Below are positions 8,932-18,292 of a stretch of 61,747 nucleotides of DNA, piece by piece; the stretch's first letter is position 1, and each line of letters starts with the position of its first letter. A model generated the notes under the pieces. The model did no database searches. It was given only the letters and a program-made list of their open reading frames with translations, and was not told where the DNA came from. Both the position numbers and the translations under genes were made by a program. The stretch is from Natrialba aegyptia DSM 13077 (lineage in GTDB: Archaea; Halobacteriota; Halobacteria; Halobacteriales; Natrialbaceae): NCBI RefSeq assembly GCF_000337535.1, contig NZ_AOIP01000019.1:1-61747 (forward strand). The letters run 5' to 3'.

Positions 8932-10647
8932 TCAGACGGCGTCCGAACCGGTTTTGCCGGTGCGGATCTGGTAGGCGCTCTCGACGGGCGTCACGAAGAT
9001 TTTCCCGTCTCCGGGTTCGCCGGTGTGTGCACCTTCGCCGATCGCGTCGACGACGTCGTCGGCGGGGATGTCGGCGACGACGCACTCGATTTTGACCTTC
9101 TGGTGGAGGTCGACCGTGTACTCCTCGCCGCGCCACTGGCCCTTCTTTGCGGGCTGGGAGCCGCGACCGGAGACGTTGGTGACGGTCAGCGACGGTGCGC
9201 CCGCTTCGGCGAGCGCCTGTTTGACCTCGCCGAGGCGGTCGGGGCGGATGATCGCGGTGACCATCTTGATCTCGCCGCCGTTCGGCTTGCCCCCGTCGGT
9301 CCGGATTTCTGGCTCAGCGTCGCCTGCACGCGCTGGGCTGCCGCCGTCGGTTCGAACGTCCGAGACGGTGCCGCTGCCGTCGGTGGCGACATCCGGCTGG
9401 CCGAACTCGGGGTACGTGTCGACGCCGTGTTCGGAGACGTCGAGGCCGTCGCGTTCGTGTTCGGGCGTGACGCGGGCCTGTCCGGCGGCTTTAAACACGA
9501 ACCAGATCGCAGCGGTCGCGGCGATCGTCCAGACGGCGATGACGGCGACGCCGGCGAACTGGGCGATGAAGGCCTCGGTGCGGGTCGCGCCGAGATCCGC
9601 CATGTATCCCGACGTTGCGACGAGCGGGAACAGCAGCGTGCCGAGGACGCCCGCGGAGCCGTGAACGGGAAAGACCGCACAGACGTCGTCGATCTTCAGG
9701 TAGCCTTCGACGAATCCGAAGACGAGCGGGAGTTGCGCGCCGGCGAGACCGCCGACGAGGAACGCACCCCACCAGGTCGAGGCGTCCGGAATCGCGGTGA
9801 TCCCGACCAGCCCGGCGAGCAGTCCGTTCGCAACGTATAGCGTGTCGACCTTCCCCGTCTTGAGCCACGCGACGAATCCCGCACCCATTGCGCCGCAGGC
9901 CATCGCGACCGTCGTCGTCATGGCGACGCGACCGAGCTGCTCGCCGAGGAACGCGCCCTCTTCGGAGAAGATCGCCGACGTACCGACGTTGAAGCCGTAC
10001 CAGCCGAAGGCGAGGATCAACGTTCCGAGGACGGCGAACGTGAGCGAGTGACCGGGAATGACGTTTGCGGTGCCGTCACTGTTGTATCGGTCCATGCGCG
10101 GGCCGAGGATCCACGCGGCGGTGAGGCCGGCGATACCGCCCATGCCGTGGACGATCATCCCGCCTGCGAAGTCCGAGAACGGTGTGCCCGTGAGCGTCTC
10201 GATGTACCCACCGGCCCAGGTGATCCCGGTGACGACCGGATAGATGACTGCGGCCAGCAGGAACGTGTAGGTGACGTACGCACGGAGCTTCGCACGGCCG
10301 GCGACGGCTCCCGAGACGATGGTCGCCGCCGTCATTGCGAAGACGGCACCGTACAGCCAGTCGATCCATCCCGTCCCATCACCCGTGAACGCGGGCTCGA
10401 ACCCCGTGCCGGCGACCGCGCTTTCGACGCCGATACCGATGAGGAAAAACACCGTTACGCCGACACTCCAGGTCAGCAAGTTCTTCGTCAGCTGGTTTGC
10501 AACGTTCTTCGAGCGCACCTGCCCCGCCTCGAGCATGGCGAAGCCGGCGTGCATGAAGAAGATCAGGAACGTGACGACGAGAATCCACGTGTAGTTGATC
10601 GCCTCCATCAACGCGTCGGGCTCGGTCTGGAGCACCATCGACTCCAT
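8932..10647 (-). CDS. amt: Ammonium transporter fused to a C-terminal PII (GlnB/GlnK) domain
   Basis: The 571-residue protein has an Amt channel (about 15-390) with eleven hydrophobic helices and the twin pore histidines (His168 in MIVHGMGG and His329 in FPVHGSAG). A Gly/Asp/Thr-rich linker (about 391-458) is followed by a full PII domain (about 459-564). The PII part keeps the T-loop RGEEYTVDL with Tyr510 in the position that bacterial enzymes uridylylate, and the ATP-binding [13 protein letters not shown] normally is a separate protein that plugs Amt; here sensor and channel are one chain. A Shine-Dalgarno-like GGAGGTGAG precedes the ATG at 10647 on the minus strand, so the mRNA has a leader. 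An upstream palindrome (10688-10703) may be an operator. Confidence 0.95.
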   Translation of the reverse strand: MESMVLQTEPDALMEAINYTWILVVTFLIFFMHAGFAMLEAGQVRSKNVANQLTKNLLTWSVGVTVFFLIGIGVESAVAGTGFEPAFTGDGTGWIDWLYGAVFAMTAATIVSGAVAGRAKLRAYVTYTFLLAAVIYPVVTGITWAGGYIETLTGTPFSDFAGGMIVHGMGGIAGLTAAWILGPRMDRYNSDGTANVIPGHSLTFAVLGTLILAFGWYGFNVGTSAIFSEEGAFLGEQLGRVAMTTTVAMACGAMGAGFVAWLKTGKVDTLYVANGLLAGLVGITAIPDASTWWGAFLVGGLAGAQLPLVFGFVEGYLKIDDVCAVFPVHGSAGVLGTLLFPLVATSGYMADLGATRTEAFIAQFAGVAVIAVWTIAATAAIWFVFKAAGQARVTPEHERDGLDVSEHGVDTYPEFGQPDVATDGSGTVSDVRTDGGSPARAGDAEPEIRTDGGKPNGGEIKMVTAIIRPDRLGEVKQALAEAGAPSLTVTNVSGRGSQPAKKGQWRGEEYTVDLHQKVKIECVVADIPADDVVDAIGEGAHTGEPGDGKIFVTPVESAYQIRTGKTGSDAV

Positions 10648-10656
10648 TACTCGCTC

Positions 10657-10665
10657 ACCTCCACC
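10657..10665 (-). promoter_or_regulatory. Shine-Dalgarno sequence of amt
   Basis: The minus strand reads GGAGGTGAG followed by CGAGTA and the ATG at 10647. A strong SD is unusual in this window, where most genes look leaderless, and it fixes the start. Confidence 0.7.
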
Positions 10666-10687
10666 TGCGTACTACTATCCGAAATTT

Positions 10688-10703
10688 GTAGACATATGTC
10701 CAC
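10688..10703. promoter_or_regulatory. Palindrome upstream of amt, possible nitrogen operator
   Basis: GTAGACATATGTCCAC is a 16-base palindrome with one mismatched pair around the perfect core GACATATGTC (10691-10700). It lies about 45 bases upstream of the amt start, downstream of the TATA-like TTATATAA at about 10765-10772, so in the transcribed leader or at the transcription start. Confidence 0.4.
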
Positions 10704-10915
10704 GTCCCATCCGGTCGACTTCATGGTTATGTTCTTAATCACGTTTATCCTCGATGGACTGGCTTTATATAAGGATTAGCGTTGATGCTTGTCCAAAAAT
10801 CGGCGCATAATAGGGACAGCCGAACAAATCTAAAGGCAATTTAATGTGTATAAGGGTATTGGATTTTGTGCCTTTTTCGTTTCCCGGGTATCTATCCGGC
10901 GTTCGTGAACTCGAA

Positions 10916-11101
10916 CTAACGGCGATCTGTAGCGTATCGTACCGAGGTGACGACAAAATGTGACACGACACCGCACGCGCGGCAGATGTTGCCGCCAGTT
11001 CGGCGAATGCGGACATCGGTTGGACGTTCGTCCGAATGGCGGTGTCTCACACTGGGTTTGCCGTCGACGCCCGTGCAGTACCGATCGAGTATCAGACCCA
11101 A
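10916..11101 (-). CDS. Possible small CxxC protein downstream of hemB
   Basis: This frame of 61 codons starts at the ATG at 11101, 52 bases after the hemB stop on the same strand. The translation contains a CRACG zinc-knuckle-like motif near residue 40 and an earlier Cys near residue 9. Third codon positions are GC-rich over codons 8-46, which supports coding. The last part is less typical, so the C terminus may be altered. I cannot name a family. It could be the second gene of a hemB transcript or a chance frame. Confidence 0.4.
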   Translation of the reverse strand: MGLILDRYCTGVDGKPSVRHRHSDERPTDVRIRRTGGNICRACGVVSHFVVTSVRYATDRR

Positions 11102-11153
11102 ATCCGACGATACGTCCGCAGTCGATGAAGTACCGGCCCGAAATGATCCCCGT

Positions 11154-12158
11154 TCAGCGCAGTTGTTCGGCGATGTCCTCGGCGAAGTAGGTAAGAATCA
11201 GATCCGCTCCGGCCCGCTTGATCGACAGCAGCGATTCGCGGGCGGTCTCCTCGAGATCGAGCCAGCCCTTCTCCGCCGCCGCGTGGAGCATCGCGTACTC
11301 GCCGGAGACGTTGTAGGCGGCGACCGGCTGCTCGAACTCGCGGCGGACGTCGGCGACGATGTCGAGGTACGGAAGCGCGGGTTTGACCAGCAGCACGTCC
11401 GCGCCCTGCTCGACGTCGAGGCGGACCTCGCGCATGGCTTCGCGGGCGTTGGCGGGATCCATCTGGTAGTGGCGGCGGTCGCCGAAGGCGGGTGCCCCGT
11501 CGGCGGCGTCCCGAAACGGGCCGTAGAAGGCGCTTTCGTACTTCGCGGCGTAGCTCATGATCGGCACGTCGTCGAAGCCCTCGCCGTCGAGTTCGTCTCG
11601 AATCGCGCCCACCATACCGTCCGTCATGCTACTCGGCGCGACCATGTCCGCGCCGGCCGCGGCGTGAGAGACGGCCGTCTTCCGGAGGGACTCGAGCGTA
11701 GCGTCGTTGTCGACGGTCAACGACGGATCCTCGCGCGATCCAGTCTCGGTCTCGCGGATACCGGGTTCGAGCGTTCCGCAGTGGCCGTGCTCGGTGTACT
11801 CGCACAGACACACGTCGGTGATGACGTAGGCGTCCGTCTCGGCGGTAATCCGTCGCGTCGCCTCCTGGACCACGCCGTCTTCGGCCCAGGCCCGCGTTCC
11901 CGTCGCGTCTTTCGACTCCGGAATCCCGAACAGCATCACCGCCTCGACGCCCGTTTCGAGCACCTCCTCGACGCGAGCCACGCTGTCCTCGATCGGCACG
12001 CGCTCGTGCCCCGGCATCGACTCGATCGGCTGGCGCTCCCCCGTCGTCGCATCGACGAACACCGGTGCGATGAGATCCGCCGGCTCGAGGCTCGTCTCGC
12101 TGACGAGTTCACGAACGCGGTCTTCTCGCAGGCGGCGGGGACGGTGAGTGAGATCCAT
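11154..12158 (-). CDS. hemB: Delta-aminolevulinic acid dehydratase (porphobilinogen synthase)
   Basis: HemB condenses two 5-aminolevulinates to porphobilinogen. The 334-residue protein has the zinc triad in DVCLCEYTEHGHC (Cys117, 119, 127), the two active-site lysines in MSYAAKYESAFYGPFRDA (Lys206) and LLVKPALPYLD (Lys259), and the C-terminal YNVSGEYAML block. It is therefore a Zn-dependent type rather than the Mg/Asp type. The start at 12158 is the ATG before MDLTHRPRRLR, the usual N terminus; the longer frame upstream is antisense to the intergenic region. The gene completes the HemL-HemB-HemC-HemD set present in this window. Confidence 0.95.
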   Translation of the reverse strand: MDLTHRPRRLREDRVRELVSETSLEPADLIAPVFVDATTGERQPIESMPGHERVPIEDSVARVEEVLETGVEAVMLFGIPESKDATGTRAWAEDGVVQEATRRITAETDAYVITDVCLCEYTEHGHCGTLEPGIRETETGSREDPSLTVDNDATLESLRKTAVSHAAAGADMVAPSSMTDGMVGAIRDELDGEGFDDVPIMSYAAKYESAFYGPFRDAADGAPAFGDRRHYQMDPANAREAMREVRLDVEQGADVLLVKPALPYLDIVADVRREFEQPVAAYNVSGEYAMLHAAAEKGWLDLEETARESLLSIKRAGADLILTYFAEDIAEQLR

Positions 12159-12271
12159 ACCGGCGCTAGTCACGGAACGGGCAAAAGCGGTGCGTTCGCG
12201 AGCGGCCCGGACGGTGAAAGACGGCTTTGAGCTATCCATATCTTTACGGGTATTCTCACGATAGTTGACGT

Positions 12272-13798
12272 ATGTCCCGTTACCGCCGACGCTTCCTCCA
12301 GACACTCGCCGGTGGCAGCGTCCTGCTCGCCGGTTGCACTGAACTCGCCGCAGTCGACGGTGATGCAGGTCGTTCGCCACCGCAGGGAGACGACACTTCC
12401 GATGGCAGTTCCGAGACGGACGAGTCCGACGAGCTAACCGAACAAGCCGACAGTAGAACCCTGGCAACGAACCCGACGGTCGTCGAGTTCGAGACGGCGC
12501 CGCTAACTGCCGCGGTTACCGGTCGAGTGCGTACCGCTGACGGTCTCATGATGGCGCTCGATTTCGACGAGCCGGCAACCTCGTCGTCGCCGGCGACGCT
12601 CACGGCAATCATCGCGAATATGCGGTCCTACGAACAGACGTTCGAGCCGGATCGGTTGGTTGTTCTCGACGAGCCGGTAGCCAGTCGCTCGCCCGGTGAC
12701 CGTGACGCGGTGTACCTCGCTCCAGCCGAAGCCCACCCACTCGCCGAAACGACACCCGAGTACGACCGGGACGACGATGGCCGCTGGCGACTCACCGGCC
12801 CCAGCGGCGATTGGTTCCCCGAGACGATTACGCTCGAGGCCGACCAGCGCATCAGCGCTGAATACTACCTGCTCGGTCACCACCAGCCCGGAACACAACC
12901 CATCGAGGACCGTCGCTATCGCTTCAATTACGGAGAGAGCTCGTTCGAAATCGCCATTTGGCCGACTGAACAGCCGGGTCCGAACGGCGACTCGACGTTC
13001 GCCGGGACGACAGTCCCACCGCTTCCGGACCGAGACGACGTTCGATGGTACCACGAGGCGACGCCCGAGACGCCGGTATTTCTCGAGCCGAGTCGCGAGT
13101 CGGTCACGGTTCCGGCACGGATCGAGTTCAGTCTCGTCAATCACGCCCGCGAGCGACTGTCCGGAAATCCGTACCAGTGGCGGCTGTACAAGTTGGTTGA
13201 CGGCGCGTGGCACCACATCGCGCCCTGGATGATTCCGCAACCGCTATCGCGGGTCACACCGGGTGCTATCGACGACTCCGAACTCGTCGTCTACGCGGGT
13301 GAGCCGATCACGCACCAGGGTGAGCGGACGGTGGGCTTCCTCGGCGGCGGGCAGTATGCCTATACGGTCGGATATAGTGTCGACTCGGAAACTCACGCGG
13401 CGCTCGTTGAACTCGATGCGCCCGATCTGCACGTCGATCCGGAGGCCGACGCGGTGGTCGACGATGCCCGCAGCGACGGGACGGAGCGGGTCGTCCGGCT
13501 GCCAAACTACGCGGACGCCCGTCGCCCGGCAACGGTTACCGTCAGTCGGGTCGGATCGCCGTCAGCCGGAGCAGCATCGACGGCCGACGCCCGCGTCATT
13601 CCTGAGCAGCTCCCCCGGCCGTCATTTCGAGCGTTTCGGAACTCGCTGCCGCTGTTCGGGGACGATGTCGAACGAGTTCAGGTACGGACGGATCGCTCCA
13701 CTGCGCTCCGCTGGTTCGACTTCGAAGCGGATACAACGCGCACGATAGCCTACGAGGGCGACCTGTTCGAAGCGACTGCATCGCTCGAGTCCACCTGA
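12272..13798 (+). CDS. Tat-exported lipoprotein with Ig-like fold, unknown role
   Basis: The 508-residue protein has a Tat signal (RRRFLQTL at residues 5-12) and a lipobox LLAGC with Cys22, so it should be exported folded and anchored by a lipid. A Ser/Glu/Asp-rich spacer follows (about 32-60). The segment around residue 275-310 (VPARIEFSLVN... SGNPYQWRLYKLVDG) resembles Ig-like domains found in haloarchaeal lipoproteins. No catalytic motif is visible. It is divergent from hemB across 113 bases and convergent with the asparaginase gene. The function is unknown. Confidence 0.8.
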   Translation: MSRYRRRFLQTLAGGSVLLAGCTELAAVDGDAGRSPPQGDDTSDGSSETDESDELTEQADSRTLATNPTVVEFETAPLTAAVTGRVRTADGLMMALDFDEPATSSSPATLTAIIANMRSYEQTFEPDRLVVLDEPVASRSPGDRDAVYLAPAEAHPLAETTPEYDRDDDGRWRLTGPSGDWFPETITLEADQRISAEYYLLGHHQPGTQPIEDRRYRFNYGESSFEIAIWPTEQPGPNGDSTFAGTTVPPLPDRDDVRWYHEATPETPVFLEPSRESVTVPARIEFSLVNHARERLSGNPYQWRLYKLVDGAWHHIAPWMIPQPLSRVTPGAIDDSELVVYAGEPITHQGERTVGFLGGGQYAYTVGYSVDSETHAALVELDAPDLHVDPEADAVVDDARSDGTERVVRLPNYADARRPATVTVSRVGSPSAGAASTADARVIPEQLPRPSFRAFRNSLPLFGDDVERVQVRTDRSTALRWFDFEADTTRTIAYEGDLFEATASLEST

Positions 13799-13819
13799 GA
13801 GACGAGCCAGTGTTGCGGC

Positions 13820-14953
13820 TCAATTGACCGACTCGATGCCGTCGAACGCGGCTGCGACCTGTTTTCGTAGCGCGTCCGTGTTTGGGTTTGTATTTGTGTC
13901 CGCATCTACATTTGTATCGGTCGCCGCCGACAGCACGAGTTCAGTTTTCACCCTGGCCTTCCACGGCGGAAGGTCGCCGCCGGAAATTGCACCGGCGTCG
14001 AGTAGCGTCCGCCCGCCGCCGGGGCCGCCGTACAGCCCGGCCGAACTCCCGGCGTGACAGCGGGAGGTGAGGACGACGGGGTAGCCGGCGTCGATCGCGG
14101 ATTCGAGTGCGGCCCCGAGTTCGGCGGTCGCGTTGCCGAGTCCGGTGCCGGCGAGGACGAAGCCGTCGACGGTCCCGTCGTCGAGTGCGCGCTCGACCTG
14201 CGTGCCGTCGACGCCCATCGCGTTCGTCACGAGTTCGACGCGCACGTCGGGGTCGATTCGCGCGCCGGTATCCGGAATCGCCGCGGCGTCGCTGTAGCTT
14301 CGCGGCTCGCGGAACGTTCGCAGTCCGTTCGGCGTGCGCTCGGCGACCGGCCCCGCGCCGGGCGAGGCGAACGTTTCGAGCTTGCTCGTGTGGGATTTGC
14401 GGACCCAGCGGGCGGCGTGAACGGCGTCGTTGAACGCGAGATGGCTGCCGGACCGGAATCGCCCGTCGACGACCGTCTGAACGGCCGTGAGCAGGTTCGC
14501 CGGACCGTCCGTACCGGGCTGGTCGAACGGGCGCTGCGCGCCGGTGAACACGACTGGAACGTCGGCCGCCGAGACGAGGTCGAGGTAGTAGGCGGATTCG
14601 GCCATCGTGTCGGTGCCGTGGGTGACGACGACGCCGGTCACGCCGTCTTCTGCGGCGCGTTCGGCCGCATCGACGATCGCCGTCGCCTGCTCGGCGGTTA
14701 TCTGGAATCCCGAGCGCTGACAGACCGTCTCGACACTGACGGTCGCGTAGTCGGCCAGTTCGGGGACGGCGTCGACGAGTTCGTCGCCGGTTCGGGTGGG
14801 GGTTTTTCCGCTCGTCTCGCTATCGCCCGTGCTTGCGATGGTGCCGCCGGTGCTGAGGATTCTGACGTGCGGTCGGGTTTGTGACTGTGATTGTGATTTT
14901 ACTTCTGACTGCGACTGCGACCGTGACCGCGACCGTGATCGTCCCGTCTCCAT
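13820..14953 (-). CDS. L-asparaginase (type I/II family)
   Basis: The 377-residue protein hydrolyses L-asparagine to aspartate and ammonia by family assignment. Both catalytic Thr motifs are present: ILSTGGTIAST at 32-42 and VVTHGTDTMAESAYYL at about 109-124. The N terminus before the fold (about residues 4-26) is an Arg-Ser then Gln-Ser dipeptide repeat encoded by a degenerate hexanucleotide repeat (14881-14941), and a second low-complexity stretch rich in Asp, Thr and Asn lies near the C terminus. The start is the ATG at 14953; a start closer to the fold cannot be excluded since the repeat tail is not conserved. Cytoplasmic, no signal peptide. Confidence 0.9.
   Translation of the reverse strand: METGRSRSRSRSQSQSEVKSQSQSQTRPHVRILSTGGTIASTGDSETSGKTPTRTGDELVDAVPELADYATVSVETVCQRSGFQITAEQATAIVDAAERAAEDGVTGVVVTHGTDTMAESAYYLDLVSAADVPVVFTGAQRPFDQPGTDGPANLLTAVQTVVDGRFRSGSHLAFNDAVHAARWVRKSHTSKLETFASPGAGPVAERTPNGLRTFREPRSYSDAAAIPDTGARIDPDVRVELVTNAMGVDGTQVERALDDGTVDGFVLAGTGLGNATAELGAALESAIDAGYPVVLTSRCHAGSSAGLYGGPGGGRTLLDAGAISGGDLPPWKARVKTELVLSAATDTNVDADTNTNPNTDALRKQVAAAFDGIESVN
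14881..14941. repeat. Degenerate period-6 repeat at the 5' end of the asparaginase gene
   Basis: A run of hexamers of the type GTGAYY / GCGACY codes on the minus strand for alternating Arg/Gln and Ser. It is part of the period-6 repeat class seen across the window. Confidence 0.7.
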
Positions 14954-15260
14954 ACCGCTCACCTCGCACCCCAGCGGGAAGGCTCTAGTCCAGCGCGCGG
15001 TCGGCACGGCGGATGGGACTGTCTCCTGTGGTGAGCATCGTCACGCTACTCCACGGCGGCGACTGCCGGGACCAATATCCTCATCCGTACACGCCGGTGA
15101 CGAACGGATGAACTCTCGGCGCGAGCGACCGGTCGGGACGCCGCGTTTCCGACCGCCGAGACACTTCACCCCCGACGCGCTCGACAATGGCGACGACTCA
15201 CCGACGACACGACCACGAGAGGCGACCGGCCGAATACGCGACGCGACGGCGGGATCACGA
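14954..15260. other. Divergent intergenic region between asparaginase and MFS genes
   Basis: These 307 bases hold no clear gene. An in-frame ATG at 15110 could extend the MFS protein by 50 hydrophilic, Arg/Pro-rich residues, and an AT-rich CCAATATCC lies about 35 bases before it. I see no other structure. Confidence 0.4.
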
Positions 15261-16436
15261 ATGAGGCGCTGGCGATACAGCGAAACCGTCCTCGCGCTGT
15301 CGACGCTCGCGTTCTTCGCGACGATGGTCGGCCGGCTGGCGATCAGCCCCGTTCTGCCGATGATCAAAGACGAGTTCGTCGTCTCGAACACGGTCGTCGG
15401 CATCGCGATGACGGGCATGTGGATGGCCTATTTCCTCTCGCAGTTCCCGAGCGGCATCTTCGCCGACCGGTACGGCGAGCGCCCGATCATCCTGATTGCT
15501 GTCGGCGGAACGGCGGTGACGAGTCTCTTCCTCGCGGTCGCCCCCGTTTTCGCCGTCTTCGTCCTCGGCACGGTCGCGCTCGGTGCCGTCGCCGGCCTCC
15601 ACTACAGCGTCGCCACGACGTTGCTCACCCGGACCTACGACGAGATCGGGGCCGCGATCGGCATTCACAACAGCGGCGGTCCCGCCGCCGGACTCATCGC
15701 GCCGCCGATCGCCGGCTGGGTCGGCGTCACCTACGGCTGGCGACCGGCCGTCGCCATCGCGGTTCCGGTCGCGATCCTGGTCTACGTGCTCTTCGCGCGG
15801 TTCATCGAGCCGACCGCCCCCCGTCGACCCGACCAATCGATGCGCGACCGCTTCGACCTCGGTGCCATGGTCGACCTCCTCTCGCGGCCGCAGATCGCGT
15901 TTCCGATCTGCCTCGCTATCGCCGCCGCGTTCGTCTGGCAAGCGACCTCCACGTTCCTCCCCACGTTCCTCGAACGCCACCGGAACTACTCGACTGAACT
16001 CGCGAGCGTCGTCTTCGCCGGCTACTTCGTCGTCCAGGCGACGACGCAGGTCGGCGTCGGGGCGATTTCGGACCGCTACGGTCGCGATTTCGCCACGGCG
16101 GGCTGTATGCTCCTGGCATCGGCCGGGTTCGCGCTGCTCGTCGTCGGTCCCGGCTTCACCGCCGTGGCCGTGGCCGTGCTCCTGATCGGCACCGGACTCG
16201 GTTGGGGGGCCGCCCTGCTGCCGCGGTTCATGGACGTGCTTTCGGACGCCGAACGCGGGGCCGGCTTCGGCCTCATCCGCACCGTCTACGGTTTCGTCGG
16301 CGCGCTCGGCTCGGTCGGCACCGGACTGGTAGCGGACCTCTTCAACTGGGGGGTTACCTTCGGCGTGCTTGCGGGCCTGCTGGCGCTCGTGCTCTGTGCG
16401 CTCGTCGTCAACTGGGCGCTCTCGCTCGGATACTGA
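15261..16436 (+). CDS. MFS-family transporter
   Basis: The 391-residue protein has about twelve hydrophobic helices in two halves separated by a soluble loop (about 180-205), the major facilitator layout. The loop motif GIFADRYGERP after the second helix and GAISDRYGRD in the second half match the MFS signature DRxGRR. The substrate cannot be inferred. I use the ATG at 15261, directly before the first helix; an upstream in-frame ATG at 15110 would add a 50-residue hydrophilic extension. It is divergent from asparaginase, so a role in amino-acid transport is possible but unsupported. Confidence 0.85.
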   Translation: MRRWRYSETVLALSTLAFFATMVGRLAISPVLPMIKDEFVVSNTVVGIAMTGMWMAYFLSQFPSGIFADRYGERPIILIAVGGTAVTSLFLAVAPVFAVFVLGTVALGAVAGLHYSVATTLLTRTYDEIGAAIGIHNSGGPAAGLIAPPIAGWVGVTYGWRPAVAIAVPVAILVYVLFARFIEPTAPRRPDQSMRDRFDLGAMVDLLSRPQIAFPICLAIAAAFVWQATSTFLPTFLERHRNYSTELASVVFAGYFVVQATTQVGVGAISDRYGRDFATAGCMLLASAGFALLVVGPGFTAVAVAVLLIGTGLGWGAALLPRFMDVLSDAERGAGFGLIRTVYGFVGALGSVGTGLVADLFNWGVTFGVLAGLLALVLCALVVNWALSLGY

Positions 16437-16513
16437 CGCTGATATCCGCCGCGTGTACGCTGTTGTTACGGCAGCAGTAACGATCGTCGTACTACTGCTA
16501 AAACGACAATCGG

Positions 16514-16520
16514 TTTATAT
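16514..16520 (+). promoter_or_regulatory. TATA box of the zinc-ribbon microprotein
   Basis: TTTATAT lies 24-30 bases upstream of the ATG at 16544, the spacing expected for a leaderless archaeal transcript. Confidence 0.6.
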
Positions 16521-16543
16521 TTCTTGCCGGCGAAACCCGCGTG

Positions 16544-16696
16544 ATGACGGAATCAACGCGACAGAGAGGCGCAGCACGGTGTGAGGCCTGCGGCAAGGCA
16601 CTCGCAGTCTGGGTAACCTCGACCCGCGAAATCTTCCCGATCGGCTCCGTCGACGGCTGTCCCTGCGGCGGGTCCTCGTTTCGGCTGCTCGGCTAA
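16544..16696 (+). CDS. Zinc-ribbon microprotein (50 aa)
   Basis: This small gene reads MTESTRQRGAARCEACGKAL at its start and contains CEAC near residue 13 and GCPCGG near residue 38, a two-knuckle zinc ribbon. Small Cys-rich proteins are abundant and conserved in haloarchaea. Support comes from the correctly spaced TATA box, the high GC in third codon positions and the paired cysteines. It could bind nucleic acid or act as an adaptor, but no function is known. It is followed by the TrmB-type gene on the same strand. Confidence 0.8.
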   Translation: MTESTRQRGAARCEACGKALAVWVTSTREIFPIGSVDGCPCGGSSFRLLG

Positions 16697-16777
16697 CCGG
16701 ATCGTTCTGCGGGCTCTTCTTGCGGACTCGTCCGCTGAAGGCCCGGGACTTTACTCGCTTCGAATCCTGTATCGCGT

Positions 16778-17584
16778 GTGTCCGCCGAGAAAGCCGAGGA
16801 AGCGATCAGCACGCTCGTTGAACTCGGGCTCACGGAGTACGAAGCGCGCTGTTTCGTCGCGCTCACGCGCCTTCCGAAAGGCACTGCCAAAGAGATCAGT
16901 CAGGTTGCAGATATCCCTCGATCGCGGGTATACGATACGATCGAACGACTCGACCGAAACGGATTGGTCGACGTTCAGCAGACCGACCCCCGCGAGTACA
17001 AAGCCGTGTCCGTCGAAACGGCCTGTCGGCGGCTCCGAGAGGACTTCGATTCGCGGATCAGCGCCGCCGAGAACGCTCTCGCGCAGGTCGAAGAGCCGTC
17101 GTCCCAGGAGGACGAGGGAATGTGGGCGATTTCCCAGCCCGAGCACGTCACCGATCGAATCGTCTCCTTCCTGGAGGAGGCCGCCGAGACGATCAACCTG
17201 GTCGTCGCCGACGCGTCGGTCGTCGACCGCCGAACTCGTGACGGACTGGCAGCGGCCGTCGATCGCGGCGTCGACGTTCACGTCGAGGTTCCCACCGCGG
17301 ACGACAGGAACGCCTTCGAAAGTTCGGTTCCGGCCGACGACATCGTCGTCGCGCCCGATCTCGAGACGACCGCTGCTGTCTACGACGAACGGCCGGGACA
17401 ACTCCTCGTTGTCGACGGCCAGTCGATAGTCGCGGTCGGGATCAGGGAGAGCGACCTGCCGGATGTCGTCCAGGAGACGGCGGTTTGGACCTACGGCAAC
17501 GATCACGGCTTTGCGGCCTGGGTTCGAACGCTGCTCGACAACCGACTCGAGCAGTACGCCGACGACCGGACGGACGGCGGATGA
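16778..17584 (+). CDS. TrmB-family transcriptional regulator
   Basis: The 268-residue protein begins at a GTG. Its N-terminal winged helix (about 8-75) has the TrmB hallmarks LGLTEYEARCFVALTRLPKGTAKEISQVADIPRSRVYDTIERL (given here only as a landmark), with the recognition helix around residue 45-60. A short coiled coil (about 90-110) leads to a C-terminal PLD-like/effector domain (about 120-255). TrmB proteins control sugar, redox or other metabolic genes in archaea; the effector here is unknown. The following ferredoxin gene has its own TATA box. Confidence 0.9.
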   Translation: MSAEKAEEAISTLVELGLTEYEARCFVALTRLPKGTAKEISQVADIPRSRVYDTIERLDRNGLVDVQQTDPREYKAVSVETACRRLREDFDSRISAAENALAQVEEPSSQEDEGMWAISQPEHVTDRIVSFLEEAAETINLVVADASVVDRRTRDGLAAAVDRGVDVHVEVPTADDRNAFESSVPADDIVVAPDLETTAAVYDERPGQLLVVDGQSIVAVGIRESDLPDVVQETAVWTYGNDHGFAAWVRTLLDNRLEQYADDRTDGG

Positions 17585-17661
17585 GACCGGGCGAGAAATT
17601 CGAACTGTCAGTCCAGCGAGCGGGCGATCAACTGGTCACATCGTCGACACCGAGTCCGTGC

Positions 17662-18021
<360 letters not shown>

Positions 18022-18068
18022 ATCGGCCACTACCAACCAGTCAACCAGTTAGACGCCTTCCCACGGCG

Positions 18069-18233
18069 TTACTCAGCGCGGTCCACGTCGACCTTCTCCT
18101 TTAAGTTCTCGAGGCCGTCGGCTTCGGCGAGTTCCTGTAACCGCTCGCGGAAGTGGTCCTCGCAGAGCCCGACTTTGAGGCCATCGGATTCGGCGGCGAA
18201 GGCGGCCTCGCGGTCACAGTAGTGGCAGTTCAT
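18069..18233 (-). CDS. Small CxxC/CxxxH zinc-finger-like protein (54 aa)
   Basis: The translation starts MNCHYCDREAAFAAESDG and contains CHYC (residues 3-6) and CEDHF (24-28), a possible four-ligand zinc site (three Cys and one His), followed by an acidic amphipathic helix. It resembles conserved haloarchaeal small proteins of the DUF6757 type, though I name that family only tentatively. Codon use is typical. It converges on the ferredoxin gene. No function is known. Confidence 0.75.
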   Translation of the reverse strand: MNCHYCDREAAFAAESDGLKVGLCEDHFRERLQELAEADGLENLKEKVDVDRAE

Positions 18234-18292
18234 ACGGCTTCGTTGGAGACACGGAACATTGAACCCTCCGCTCCCGGCCAGGATTTACATTT

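Noticed and set aside
10765..11016. 83-codon minus-strand frame upstream of amt
   Set aside because: It crosses AT-rich promoter DNA, shows no haloarchaeal acidic bias, and overlaps the better CxxC frame.
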